A DNA stretch of 64,000 nt from Verrucomicrobiaceae bacterium. Lineage in GTDB: Bacteria; Verrucomicrobiota; Verrucomicrobiia; Verrucomicrobiales; Verrucomicrobiaceae. The position numbers and the translations under genes are program-made. Below are positions 53,454-62,472 of the stretch, one piece after another (within the stretch, counting starts at the first letter, position 1; the number at the start of each line of letters is the position of its first letter). Below the pieces are notes generated by a model, which did no database searches, was not told the origin of the DNA, and saw nothing but the letters and a program-made list of their open reading frames with translations. The DNA lies in contig CANNQP010000005.1 of NCBI GenBank assembly GCA_947507875.1, positions 1-64,000 of the forward strand, read 5' to 3'.

Positions 53454-54584
53454 ATGAATTGGGTTGATTCTTTTGCTCCACTGACCGCCGAACAAGCGCG
53501 CATCATGCGCGAAGATTTTCAGAGTCAGGGAAAAAAATTGGTCTTTACGAATGGGTGTTTTGATCTCCTTCACGCAGGACATGTGAGGTATTTGCAACAA
53601 GCGCGTGAGCTTGGCGATGCATTGATCGTAGGGCTCAATTCTGATGAGTCGGTACGCAAACTTAAAGGGCCGACGCGACCTGTGAACAGTGAGTTGGATC
53701 GTGCGGAAGTGCTTTCAGCGTTGCGTGCTGTGGATGGAGTGGTGATTTTCCATGACAAAAGGGCCACAGGTCTGATTGATGCAATCCAGCCGCATGTTTA
53801 CGCCAAAGGAGGCGACTACACACCTGAATCCCTCGATCCAGATGAGCTTGCTGCGCTTCAACGCGCAGGAACTCAAATCCAGATCTTGTCTTTAGTTCCT
53901 GGGCGATCGACTACCAGCATTTTGCAGAGGGTTCAATCCCCACTACCTTCTGCGGGTGTTTTGGAGGAAAAAAAGCCGCTGCTTTTAGCGGTTTTGGGTT
54001 CGGGTAAGGGATCAAATCTTCGCGCTATATTGAGTGCGATTGATTCAGGTGTTTTGTCGGCTCAGGTCGTTGTTGCCATTTCCGATCTGCCAGATTCGCC
54101 TTTTTTACAGACCGCTCGTGCAGCTGGGGTGCCTGCTCATTATCTTCATCCGGGAGATCACCCCCGAAAGTTTGATCTGAAGGCTCAATATGAGCTTGTT
54201 GAGATGCTTCGAAAGGCTGGCGCTGATCTTGTCGTGTTGGCGGGTTTCATGCGTATTCTCAAAAGTCCTGTTTTTGAGGCCTTCGAAGGGAGAATCGTCA
54301 ACATTCACCCCTCGCTACTGCCTAGTCATAAAGGTGCTACGGCTGTGCGCGATGCTCTAGTGGCAGGTGATGAACAAACCGGTTGTACAGTTCACCTTGT
54401 GACACCTGAGATTGATTCAGGACGGATTTTGGCGCAGGCACATGTTCCGATTCAGCCAGGTGATGACGAGGAAAGTCTTCATGCCCGAATTCAAGAACAA
54501 GAGCATCGCCTGCTTCCTCAAGTGTTGGCTCATTGGCATCAGCTTCAGGCTCACCAGATTGGGGTTGTCTCGACCAGTTGCTGA
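53454..54584 (+). CDS. Fusion of RfaE2-type heptose-1-phosphate adenylyltransferase and PurN GAR formyltransferase
   Basis: The 376-residue protein is one frame with two enzymes. Residues 1-160 are the cytidylyltransferase-like half of RfaE/HldE: FTNGCFDLLHAGH with the HxGH motif at 40-43, GGDYTPE at 119, PGRSTTSIL at 149-157. It makes ADP-D-glycero-beta-D-manno-heptose for lipopolysaccharide. After a short linker (about 160-174), residues 175-376 are PurN: VLGSGKGSNLRA, LAGFMRIL, NIHPSLLP with catalytic N283 and H285, and TPEIDSGRIL with D321. It transfers formyl to GAR in purine synthesis. All catalytic residues of both are kept. Start at the ATG at 53454. Confidence 0.92.
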   Translation: MNWVDSFAPLTAEQARIMREDFQSQGKKLVFTNGCFDLLHAGHVRYLQQARELGDALIVGLNSDESVRKLKGPTRPVNSELDRAEVLSALRAVDGVVIFHDKRATGLIDAIQPHVYAKGGDYTPESLDPDELAALQRAGTQIQILSLVPGRSTTSILQRVQSPLPSAGVLEEKKPLLLAVLGSGKGSNLRAILSAIDSGVLSAQVVVAISDLPDSPFLQTARAAGVPAHYLHPGDHPRKFDLKAQYELVEMLRKAGADLVVLAGFMRILKSPVFEAFEGRIVNIHPSLLPSHKGATAVRDALVAGDEQTGCTVHLVTPEIDSGRILAQAHVPIQPGDDEESLHARIQEQEHRLLPQVLAHWHQLQAHQIGVVSTSC

Positions 54585-54621
54585 TGGTTTAAGGAAATAT
54601 AGCATTTCCTCGTTCTTGACC

Positions 54622-55752
54622 ATGATTTCTCGTATCTTCGACCGCTACATCGGCCGGCAGGTTCTTTCCGCCACGATGATGGGAGTGCTGTTGCTAAGCG
54701 GGGTCTTTATACTTGGGAATCTCTATAAAAAGTTAGGTGAGTTTCTCGGAGATGCGGAAATTCCTCTTTCGGTGATCGCGGAGTTTGTTTGGCTCATTGT
54801 GCCATTCTCACTGATTTTCATCATTCCTTGGGCATTTCTGACTTCTATCTTGTTGGTTTTTGGCAGATTGTCTGCTGATAACGAACTCGTCTCACTCAGG
54901 ATGACCGGATGGTCGATGTCTCGCATTTGTGCTCCTGTATTTGCCTTGGCGTGTGTCTTTTCGGCTTTGTGCTACTGGGTGAATGTTGATCTTGCTCCAG
55001 CGGCGAAGAACCGGATGAAGACCTTGTTTTATGAGGTGGCGACGGAAAATCCTGAGGCGCTTTTCAGTGAAGGCCGAGTTTTGGAAAAGGTTCCTGGTTT
55101 TCGAATCTACACAGGTCACCGAGAAGGACGTAAAATGGAGGATCTTGAAATCATCGAGCTAGAAGGTTCTATGGCGAAGCGTGTTATTCATGCCCGTCGA
55201 GCTCACTTAAAGACGCGTGAGAAATCGTTCGATTTCACTCTACATCTCTTTGATGCAGACATTGAGTCATTCAGCTACACGCCCGATAAAAAAGTAAGCA
55301 AAGTCGATTTTCTTCGTGCTGCCGAGACAGCGTTGGATTTTCCCATGTCGAGTCTGCGAGACAAGACGCTGAAGGTTAATTCTAGCATGAAAACCACTTC
55401 GCAGCTTTGGCAGGAATTGAAGGAGAAGAAAGATGCTGTGACCGGAACTGTGATGCAGCCCAAATATCTTTCTCTAGCTAGGACTGAACTGAACAAACGT
55501 TACAGCTTCTCATTAGCTTGTCTGACTTTTGCTTTGGTGGGTATTCCTTTGGGCGTGACAGCCCAGCGTAGAGAGACTTCCACGGGCTTTGCGCTCAGTC
55601 TCGTGACGGCGGTGGTGTATATTGTTTTCATCATTCTCGCAGATACCTTGAATGATCAGCCAAGTTCTTACCCTCATTTGATTATGTGGCTGCCGAATGT
55701 GCTCTTTCTGGGGATCGGCGGTTGGTTATTTGGCAAACTGAGCCGCAAGTGA
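54622..55752 (+). CDS. LptF/LptG family permease
   Basis: The 376-residue membrane protein has the six-helix layout of LptF/LptG: helices near residues 10-32, 48-75 and 95-120, a periplasmic beta-jellyroll (residues about 135-265) and three more C-terminal helices (YSFSLACLTFALVGIPLGVTA, ALSLVTAVVYIVFIILAD, LIMWLPNVLFLGIGGWLFG). It opens ISRIFDRYIGRQVLSATM, the usual YI..F start. These permeases drive LPS from the inner membrane through the Lpt bridge. It follows the RfaE2-PurN fusion by 37 bp, linking both to LPS. Confidence 0.9.
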   Translation: MISRIFDRYIGRQVLSATMMGVLLLSGVFILGNLYKKLGEFLGDAEIPLSVIAEFVWLIVPFSLIFIIPWAFLTSILLVFGRLSADNELVSLRMTGWSMSRICAPVFALACVFSALCYWVNVDLAPAAKNRMKTLFYEVATENPEALFSEGRVLEKVPGFRIYTGHREGRKMEDLEIIELEGSMAKRVIHARRAHLKTREKSFDFTLHLFDADIESFSYTPDKKVSKVDFLRAAETALDFPMSSLRDKTLKVNSSMKTTSQLWQELKEKKDAVTGTVMQPKYLSLARTELNKRYSFSLACLTFALVGIPLGVTAQRRETSTGFALSLVTAVVYIVFIILADTLNDQPSSYPHLIMWLPNVLFLGIGGWLFGKLSRK

Positions 55753-55898
55753 GTCTCTTGAAAGTCATTACTTGTAGGGTTTAGCTATGAAAGTGGGGCT
55801 CGGTCGTAGCTGCCGAGGATAGCTTTTTCCGCGTTCCCAGGATCACCGTCTGTATCGCTGAAATTTGCTTCAACGAATGGCCATAAGTTGTTCGAAAA

Positions 55899-58691
55899 TC
55901 ATGCGGTCAGCAGTTTCTGAATGTCTTCTTGAGTTAGGCGTAGTTTTTCTGCACGTCCGGCTAGCAACGACTCAATCAAGGCTGACTTGGTCTTTTGCAT
56001 TTCAAGGATGCGTTCCTCGATGGTGTCCTGGCATATCAGCTTGTGGACAAAGACCGGTTTTTTTTGGCCGATTCGATGGGCGCGGTCGCTGGCCTGTGCC
56101 TCGGCGGCTGGATTCCACCATGGGTCATAATGAATGACTGTGTCGGCAGCCGTCAGGTTTAGCCCAGAACCGCCTGCCTTCAGACTGATCAGGAAGACGG
56201 GAACTTTTCCTGCCTGAAATTGCTGGATCGGGGTCTCTCGGTCATGGGTTTCCCCGGTGAGTTTGACAAAAGCGATTCCTGCTTGTTTTAGCTGCCCTCC
56301 CAAGAGCTTTAGCATTTCAGTAAACTGGCTGAAAATGAGTATTTTGCGACCTTCTTCGATCAGGGCTGGTAGCATTTCCTGCATGAGGTAGGCTGTTTTC
56401 GCCGAGGTCTCGATCTGGCGTGCGGTTTCGATTTTCAGCAACTGTGGGTGACAGCAGACTTGGCGTAACTTGAGTAGCGCATCGAGCACGATGATCTGGC
56501 TACGCTCTAGCCCCTGTTGAGAGATGGCCTCCCTCACGCGCTGGTCCATGGCTGCGCGGATGGTCTCGTAGAGGTCGATCTGTTCTTTTTCGAGCTCGAT
56601 GGTATGCAGGATCTCCGTCTTCGGCGGCAGATCACGAGCCACGGCGTCTTTGGTGCGACGCAGCAGCAGGGGTTGCAGCCGTCCTGCTAGCTGCTTTTGG
56701 CGGTTGGCATCGGCTTCTTTTTCAATGGGGTTCCGGTAATAGCTGCGAAAGGTGTCCGCATCTCCCAGCAACCCTGGCATGAGGAAGTGGTAGAGGCTCC
56801 AAAGCTCGCCGAGGTGGTTTTCGATCGGGGTGCCGGTCAGGCAGAGTCGATGTCGCGATTTCAAGCTGGAACAGACTTGAGCAGCTTTGCTACGTGGGTT
56901 TTTGATGTTTTGCGCCTCGTCGAGAACGACGATATGCCAGTCCTGGCGGCAGAGATGATCTGCATCCCGCACCAGCAGTGGGTAGGAGGTGATGACGAGT
57001 TGATGCCGACGAATGCGGTGAAAGTCAGCATGTCGATTATCACCATGCAACAGCAGCACACTCAGATCAGGGGTAAATTTGGCTGCTTCGCGAGCCCAGT
57101 TTCGGATGACGGAGGTGGGTGCCAAAATAAGTGCGGGTTGATCGAGCCGCCCGGCTTCTTTTTCCATCAAGAGATGAGACAGGGTTTGCAGAGTTTTTCC
57201 AAGACCCATGTCATCAGCCAGGATACCGTTCAGGGAAAATTGTCTTAGGAATTGCAGCCAGGATAGGCCCTCTCGCTGATAGGGGCGCAGTTCTGCCCGC
57301 AGGCCGACGGGGGGATGCACGAGTTCCAATTCGCGAAAGTCAGAGAGCTGCTCGCGCAGAGCTGCCAGCTGGGCGGGGGCTCGGATTGGCAAGCCGTCTA
57401 GTTCGGCAAGCTGCGCAGCTCGTAGTTTGTCCAGTTTTAGTCCACCATCCTTTCTACGTGCGGGGCGGCTGCTGAGCAGTTCGTCTAAAAAACCCAGCAG
57501 AGCCTGAAGGCGCCGTGCGGGGACGGAGATCACGTCATGACTCGGTGGTGGCAGAGCCAGTAGGTAGCGCTGATCTAGATTTTGGCTCAGCACTTCTCGC
57601 GTTAGCCCTTGGTCGATGCAATTCACCAGGATCGGGACGAGGGAGACGCGATGCCCATCCATCTCGATGCCGAGGTCGAGGTGAAAACTTTCGCCGACGG
57701 ATTCGGTGTCGCCTTTCAGTTCCGAGTACCAGGCCTCATCAGCGGCGAGGTGGATATTGTGCCCAAAATCGGGACTGACTTCCACTTCCCAGCCCTCTTG
57801 GCGCAATTGAGGCACGTGCGATTCGAGAAAGGTGGCCCAAAACATGGCTTGGTCAGCCTCAGGCACCGTGAGGAGAGGTCGCAGCGTTTCGTCTGCTTGT
57901 GCGTCGGGCAGTAGCTCCTGCGCGGGTCGCAGACCACACTGCATGAGGTCGGCGATCAAAAGGCGCTCCATCCGCAGGTTGCGGGTCAGGGAATGGACCA
58001 TGCCATCGGGGCCTTGCCAGCGGCTACCGGTGCCTCGGCCCAGCATCTGGAAGCGATCCGGACAGCCTGGGTAGCTTACGCCAGCGTCAGCGATACCAAG
58101 GCTGAGGCTGATCTGAGTCATCGCGGCCCTTCCCGGTTGAAATTGAGGGCGCTGGAGGGTGATGCGGCGCAATCGCAGGCTTGGGCGCAGGTCATCGTTG
58201 GGCACGATCACCACAGGCTGCTCTGGCTCTGAGTGAACAGCTGCCTTCGGGGCACCTGTGGCGGCGATGATGCGGGTCAGGTGCTGAGCTTCAGGCTTGG
58301 ACAGCACCAGCATCATGACGGCAGCATGACTGCAGAGGGCCCTTTGCCCCAAGCAGGAGCAGGTGGAGGTGAGCTGGATGTCACCGTTGGCAGTGAGCTT
58401 CAATCGTAATCGAGGTTCATCGTAGTTATCCTCGTTTTTTCCTACCTCAGCTGCGATTTCGATCTCATCCAGACCCGTGATGACGGCTGAAGTCAGGCGC
58501 ACATGGCTATCGGCAGGATGTCCCAGTGCAAGAGACAGGTCGCTGCGCTGAAATAGCCACATCCAGGAGCGGCGGCCGATCTGAGCCCACAGTCGGTCCC
58601 AGGGGAAGCTAGAGGTAGAGGGTAGTTCAGAAGCGGGCACGCAGAGCAGAGTCGGGATTTTTCCCGTGGCGGCGTGGTTTGTCGCTGGCAA
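55899..58691 (-). CDS. SNF2-type helicase with N-terminal SWIM zinc finger
   Basis: This is a 930-residue protein, probably starting at TTG 58691. The SWIM motif is C111-x-C-LGQRAL-C120-x-H122. The Snf2 core has ADDMGLGKTLQ (Walker A), VVLDEAQNIKNP (motif II), CLTGTPIEN (III), and the C-terminal half ISLKAGGSGLNLTAADTVI, DPWWNPAAEAQASDRAHRIG (V-VI). These bacterial DEAD/Snf2 proteins translocate on dsDNA; SWIM may bind DNA or partner. Standalone gene, 19 bp after which a histidine kinase gene ends upstream. Confidence 0.95.
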   Translation of the reverse strand: MPATNHAATGKIPTLLCVPASELPSTSSFPWDRLWAQIGRRSWMWLFQRSDLSLALGHPADSHVRLTSAVITGLDEIEIAAEVGKNEDNYDEPRLRLKLTANGDIQLTSTCSCLGQRALCSHAAVMMLVLSKPEAQHLTRIIAATGAPKAAVHSEPEQPVVIVPNDDLRPSLRLRRITLQRPQFQPGRAAMTQISLSLGIADAGVSYPGCPDRFQMLGRGTGSRWQGPDGMVHSLTRNLRMERLLIADLMQCGLRPAQELLPDAQADETLRPLLTVPEADQAMFWATFLESHVPQLRQEGWEVEVSPDFGHNIHLAADEAWYSELKGDTESVGESFHLDLGIEMDGHRVSLVPILVNCIDQGLTREVLSQNLDQRYLLALPPPSHDVISVPARRLQALLGFLDELLSSRPARRKDGGLKLDKLRAAQLAELDGLPIRAPAQLAALREQLSDFRELELVHPPVGLRAELRPYQREGLSWLQFLRQFSLNGILADDMGLGKTLQTLSHLLMEKEAGRLDQPALILAPTSVIRNWAREAAKFTPDLSVLLLHGDNRHADFHRIRRHQLVITSYPLLVRDADHLCRQDWHIVVLDEAQNIKNPRSKAAQVCSSLKSRHRLCLTGTPIENHLGELWSLYHFLMPGLLGDADTFRSYYRNPIEKEADANRQKQLAGRLQPLLLRRTKDAVARDLPPKTEILHTIELEKEQIDLYETIRAAMDQRVREAISQQGLERSQIIVLDALLKLRQVCCHPQLLKIETARQIETSAKTAYLMQEMLPALIEEGRKILIFSQFTEMLKLLGGQLKQAGIAFVKLTGETHDRETPIQQFQAGKVPVFLISLKAGGSGLNLTAADTVIHYDPWWNPAAEAQASDRAHRIGQKKPVFVHKLICQDTIEERILEMQKTKSALIESLLAGRAEKLRLTQEDIQKLLTA

Positions 58692-58710
58692 GAGCGCGAT
58701 TCAGGAAAAA

Positions 58711-60381
58711 TCAGTGAGGCGTCAGGGTGATCACACGATGCACCATTTGGGTTAATTCTCCAGCTTCGTAAGGCTTCGGTAGCACGGCCAGGAATCCCCG
58801 CTGAAGGTAGGAGAGCTGCACATCCGAGTTTACGCTACCGCTGGTCACGACCAGCCGAACTTCGGGGTCGAGCCGCAGCAATTGCTCCGCCGTTTCACCA
58901 CCATCCATGCCACCGCGTAGGGTCAGGTCCATCAGCACAACGTCCGGCGTCATGCCTTGGCGGAAGAGGGTTTGATAGGTTTTAACCGCGTCTTGGCCGT
59001 TGTCGGCTTCAAAAACCTCGTAACCACAGCGGGCCAAAATCATGCGCGCGACTTTGCGTAGGTCATCTTCATCATCGACGATCAAGACACGACCGCGGCC
59101 GTGCTTGAGTGGCACTGGCGGAGCATCCAGCACGGTCGCATTTTGGCTGGCAAGGTCTTGTTTTTGGTCCGTGGATGGGGCCGGCAAAGCAGGCAGAAGT
59201 ACGGTGAATTGTGTGCCAATGTGCAGGCGAGAGACCACTCTAATGTCACCTTTGTGATCTTGAATGAAGCGTTTGCAGGTCGTCAGGCCAATGCCGTTGC
59301 CGTCGGCTTTGGTCGAAAAAGATTCTCGGAAGAGTCGATCTAGATTCTCTGGGGCGATACCGCAGCCACGATCGCGGACAACAATCTGAACGTAAGACCC
59401 TGCGGCCAGTACGGCATCTTGGCCTGTTGAGATCTCGGTGTTTTTTGCTTCGACATCCAGGTGACCCCCACGAGGCATGGCTTGGATGCCATTTAGGATG
59501 AGGTTTTGCAGTACTTGGCTAATTTTTGTGCCATCAGCCAAAGGCCAGAGTAGGTCCGGAGCTAGGTGGGTATTCACCCTCACATTTGATCCGGCACTGG
59601 CAAATTTGACAGTGTCTTTGATTAGGGGAGTCAGATTGACAGGCTTTTTATCTTGAGGTCTCGCTTTGCAAGCGCTGACAACTTGAGAGGTGAACTGTCG
59701 AGCACGGGCCAAGCCTCCGAAGATATGCTGAAGTTCTTCCTGCAATTTCGGGTCTGTGATGTTTTGCATCAGGTCCGACAGCCTCATGGTGACGGGCCCT
59801 AGAAGATTGTTGACATCGTGCGCAATACCTTGGGCAAGAGCCGCCAGATTATCCTTCTTTAGCTGATCAGAATGCTCGTCCAGATCTTCTGGTTTGGAGG
59901 TGGGGTAAGATTTTCTATTGGCTGAGATGGCTCCATCTGTCAGAGGGGTGATCCAAAGGGTGTAATTCAGCAACTTGCGCAGACTGTTGAATACAGCCCG
60001 CACTCGCCAGCGACAGCGCTGGGGTTCTCGTCCTCTAAAATTCTGGATATGGCCATCGCATTCGTGAGAGCCATTTTCTGCTGCCAGATGCAGGCTGTGA
60101 TGCAATCGAGCGGCCTCTTCATCTGTAACGGTAAGGTCGTGTAAAGCCATGCCGCGCAGGCCGCGATTGATCTCAACACCTGCCATCAAGGCCGCAGCTG
60201 CGTTACTGAATAATATTTGATAGCCCGACGCTGTATTCTTTTGGGGTTCAATGATCAACACGCCTTCGCTGACTTCGTCCAAAGCCACTCGAAGAAAGTA
60301 ATTTGCAGCCTTTATTTGATGGAGGCTGGTTTCCAGTTCTGCCAGCGTCTCAGGGCAGAGATTATCGGGAGAGAGAGTCAT
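58711..60381 (-). CDS. Soluble hybrid histidine kinase (PAS-like, HisKA, HATPase, receiver)
   Basis: The 556-residue protein has no membrane helix. Residues about 25-150 look like a PAS domain (ANYFLRVALDEVSEGVLIIE). H188 in LAQGIAHDVNNLLGP is the phospho-accepting His. LQNLILNGIQAM, RDRGCGIAPENLDRLF and GNGIGLTTCKRF form the ATPase domain. The C-terminal receiver has VLIVDDEDDLRKVA, phospho-Asp in DVVLMDLTL, and Lys in VLPKPYEAGEL. It signals through its own receiver, then perhaps to a separate phosphotransferase. Located 19 bp upstream of the SNF2 gene, same strand. Confidence 0.93.
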   Translation of the reverse strand: MTLSPDNLCPETLAELETSLHQIKAANYFLRVALDEVSEGVLIIEPQKNTASGYQILFSNAAAALMAGVEINRGLRGMALHDLTVTDEEAARLHHSLHLAAENGSHECDGHIQNFRGREPQRCRWRVRAVFNSLRKLLNYTLWITPLTDGAISANRKSYPTSKPEDLDEHSDQLKKDNLAALAQGIAHDVNNLLGPVTMRLSDLMQNITDPKLQEELQHIFGGLARARQFTSQVVSACKARPQDKKPVNLTPLIKDTVKFASAGSNVRVNTHLAPDLLWPLADGTKISQVLQNLILNGIQAMPRGGHLDVEAKNTEISTGQDAVLAAGSYVQIVVRDRGCGIAPENLDRLFRESFSTKADGNGIGLTTCKRFIQDHKGDIRVVSRLHIGTQFTVLLPALPAPSTDQKQDLASQNATVLDAPPVPLKHGRGRVLIVDDEDDLRKVARMILARCGYEVFEADNGQDAVKTYQTLFRQGMTPDVVLMDLTLRGGMDGGETAEQLLRLDPEVRLVVTSGSVNSDVQLSYLQRGFLAVLPKPYEAGELTQMVHRVITLTPH

Positions 60382-60685
60382 GGCGTGATTTTTTAAATCA
60401 TCATTATAGTTAAGTAAGCTTTAGTTTCTAAAAATACAATCTCTTGTGCCTCTCATTTTTGCCATAAAACGATACCTTTCTGCGCAGACTAGTATTGCTT
60501 GGTGAATTTAATTATTTTTTTAAATAAAAATATTAAAAACGATTGGCCTCGTCTTTATCGACAGCTTGTTCGCTACCCAACGCATGTGCGTTTAATGAAG
60601 GTTGATGCCTTTAGATGAGCCAAGCTGCGATGAGTTAGGGAGCTAGTATTGACTTAGCGGAAGCCCTCCCCACTTTTCCACTCTC
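60382..60685. other. Divergent intergenic region with AT-rich inverted repeat
   Basis: 304 bases between the divergent histidine kinase and yidB-type genes. A strongly AT-rich inverted repeat lies at 60507-60537 (TTTAAT...ATTAAA arms with internal A/T tracts). It may act as an UP-like element or nucleoid-protein site. Promoters for both directions must lie here; none is clear. Confidence 0.45.
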
Positions 60686-61117
60686 ATGGGACTTTTCGAC
60701 GCACTTGCCAAACAGGCTTTCGGCAGCTTTCTCGGAACGGGGGCAGGTCAGCCCGCGGATCTGCTTTCTTCACTCCTGCAACAAGCTGGCGGGTTGCCAG
60801 GTCTGATGCAGCGCTTCCAACAAGCTGGACTCTCTGAAGTGTTCGCCTCCTGGGTTTCCGCAGGAGAAAACCGTGCTGTGCAGCCTGCGCAGCTTGAGCA
60901 AGCGCTTGGGTCCGATGCGGTTGCTGCCTTGGCTGGTCGCCTGGGTTTGGAGGCAAACACCCTTCTTCCCCTGTTGAGTCAATTCTTGCCTCAAGTGATC
61001 GATCAATTGACCCCAAATGGCCAGATGGAAGAGGCCCAGCCTAGTGCCGATCAGCTACAAAATGTGCTGGCGAATGTCATGAGAGGCGGCCTCAGCAGTT
61101 TGTTTGGTAGGCGCTGA
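60686..61117 (+). CDS. YidB family protein
   Basis: The 143-residue protein matches the YidB (DUF937-related) family: MGLFDALAKQAFGSFLG start, LSSLLQQAGGLPGLMQRFQQ, ASWVSAGENRAVQPAQLEQAL, LGLEANTLLPLLSQFLPQVI and a C-terminal VMRGGLSSLFG. Function of the family is unsettled; it is a small helical cytosolic protein. It is followed after only 6 bp by an unknown gene with kinase-like features. Confidence 0.85.
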   Translation: MGLFDALAKQAFGSFLGTGAGQPADLLSSLLQQAGGLPGLMQRFQQAGLSEVFASWVSAGENRAVQPAQLEQALGSDAVAALAGRLGLEANTLLPLLSQFLPQVIDQLTPNGQMEEAQPSADQLQNVLANVMRGGLSSLFGRR

Positions 61118-61123
61118 TTTTTT

Positions 61124-62161
61124 ATGAGCACAGACATTCAGATCACGAAGCGGAAGGAGTTTCTGCCCTTTACGGAGGATCTGGAAATGTATTTGGATCA
61201 GTTTGGGCGACGCTACTCGTTGCCTGCCACTTATGGCGATCTTCTGGGCTTCAATGAGAGTTACCCGCTCGATGACAAAAACGGCAATCCCACGCACTGG
61301 TCCACTGTGCTTTATCCCCAGGAAGTCCAGCAAGACCTCTATCCACGGCTAACTAGCATCTACTCGCTGCTACGCACAGGTGATCTGCATGCTGTTCCGC
61401 ATCTTTATGTCGAGCGCGTGGACTTTTGTGAATTCGGAAATTCGCGGCCCTTCCGCGTGCGAGTGGTCAATCAATACAACGACAACTACGATCACCTCTA
61501 CGTGAAGCGTGCGGACGCATCACGGGTCTATGGTCTGGAGCTTGAGCATCTGCTGTCGCCAAATCGCATCAACTACCTTGCCCATTCGGGCACCCTTGTG
61601 GAAGAGCACATCGCAGGCATTCCCGGGGACGTCTTCATCCGCGATTACCTTGAGCGGCCTGATATCAATAAAGTTCGCATAGCTAAAGAGTTTGTGAAAT
61701 TTAGCGAGCGTTGCTTTATTCGTCTTTTAGGGGATATGCGTAGTTATAATTTTGTTATTGATATCACGCCTGACTTTGAAGATGTGCAGTACCGGGTCCG
61801 AGCCATCGACTTTGATCAACAAAGCTATGAAGGGCGGCGTAGCCTCTATCTGCCGCAGTTTTTCAAAGAGAACAATCCTGTCGTCTGGCTCTGCTCCAAG
61901 TGTTTGAACTTGCCTACGATGAAGCAGTATCAAGAGGAAGAGAGGACCTTGATCGCGCGTCGCTACATCAGTGAGCACCAACGCATTCATGCCTTGCTCG
62001 ATTGCATGAAGCGCAACCCGAGGGAGCCTGTAGAAAAAATGCAGCAGTTGGCAAATGAGTTGGGTGAATACCACCAGAGCTCACGCTTTGAGACATGCAG
62101 CAGCATGGGAGACATCGTAGAACGGAATTTGGAACTCACCCTAGGTCGGCATCTGACCTAA
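61124..62161 (+). CDS. Unknown protein with kinase-like catalytic layout
   Basis: There are 345 residues. No family could be named. The order of residues fits the protein-kinase/aminoglycoside-kinase fold: HLYVKRAD (K128) as beta-3 Lys, LELEHLL (E139 or E141) as helix-C Glu, GTLVEEHIAGIPGD as hinge, LGDMRSYNFVID with D204 and N209 spaced as in HRDxxxxN, then VRAIDFDQQ (D229/D231) in the DFG place. HRD and DFG are both altered (LGD, DFD). The C-terminal 110 residues are helical. It is 6 bp after yidB and before a small Cys-rich membrane protein. Atypical kinase is the best guess. Confidence 0.6.
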   Translation: MSTDIQITKRKEFLPFTEDLEMYLDQFGRRYSLPATYGDLLGFNESYPLDDKNGNPTHWSTVLYPQEVQQDLYPRLTSIYSLLRTGDLHAVPHLYVERVDFCEFGNSRPFRVRVVNQYNDNYDHLYVKRADASRVYGLELEHLLSPNRINYLAHSGTLVEEHIAGIPGDVFIRDYLERPDINKVRIAKEFVKFSERCFIRLLGDMRSYNFVIDITPDFEDVQYRVRAIDFDQQSYEGRRSLYLPQFFKENNPVVWLCSKCLNLPTMKQYQEEERTLIARRYISEHQRIHALLDCMKRNPREPVEKMQQLANELGEYHQSSRFETCSSMGDIVERNLELTLGRHLT

Positions 62162-62178
62162 CCTCATCAACACTTTTC

Positions 62179-62367
62179 ATGTTAGACTGTGCGACGACTT
62201 CCTGCCTTGATCCTCAATCGGTTGCTGCTGTTGGGGTGGTCATCCTAACAGCTTTTATGTTTCTTTGGCGCCTGTTCAAATCTTCAAAAAACAGCTGCGT
62301 GGGCGGTTGTGGATGTCCTCTCAAGCCCAACCAAAAAGCATTGGGGAAAAACTCCAGAAGCCCGTAA
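62179..62367 (+). CDS. Small Cys-rich single-helix membrane protein (FeoB-associated type)
   Basis: This 62-residue protein, 17 bp after the kinase-like gene, has one helix (SVAAVGVVILTAFMFLWRLF) followed by SSKNSCVGGCGCPLK. This helix-then-C..GC.C arrangement is that of FeoB-associated Cys-rich proteins, which may bind metal beside iron transporters. No feoA or feoB is nearby. Being short, it could also be an unrelated small membrane protein. Confidence 0.6.
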   Translation: MLDCATTSCLDPQSVAAVGVVILTAFMFLWRLFKSSKNSCVGGCGCPLKPNQKALGKNSRSP

Positions 62368-62385
62368 AATCAAGGCTTCGACGAC

Positions 62386-62405
62386 TTTGTGAAATTTTTC
62401 ACAAA
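62386..62405. promoter_or_regulatory. CRP/FNR-type palindrome upstream of ATP synthase genes
   Basis: A perfect 20-bp palindrome (TTTGTGAAA-TT-TTTCACAAA) lies 67 bp before the atpB start. Its core TGTGA-N6-TCACA (62388-62403) is exactly the CRP consensus and is shared by many Crp/Fnr regulators. It lies 18 bp after the stop of the upstream gene, so a hairpin terminator role is possible but the stem is AT-rich. Confidence 0.5.
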
Positions 62406-62472
62406 TAGAACTTGCCTCCCATCTACGGCTGTCTAAACAAAGCTGCCGCAACCTTCCCGAACCAACCTACGT

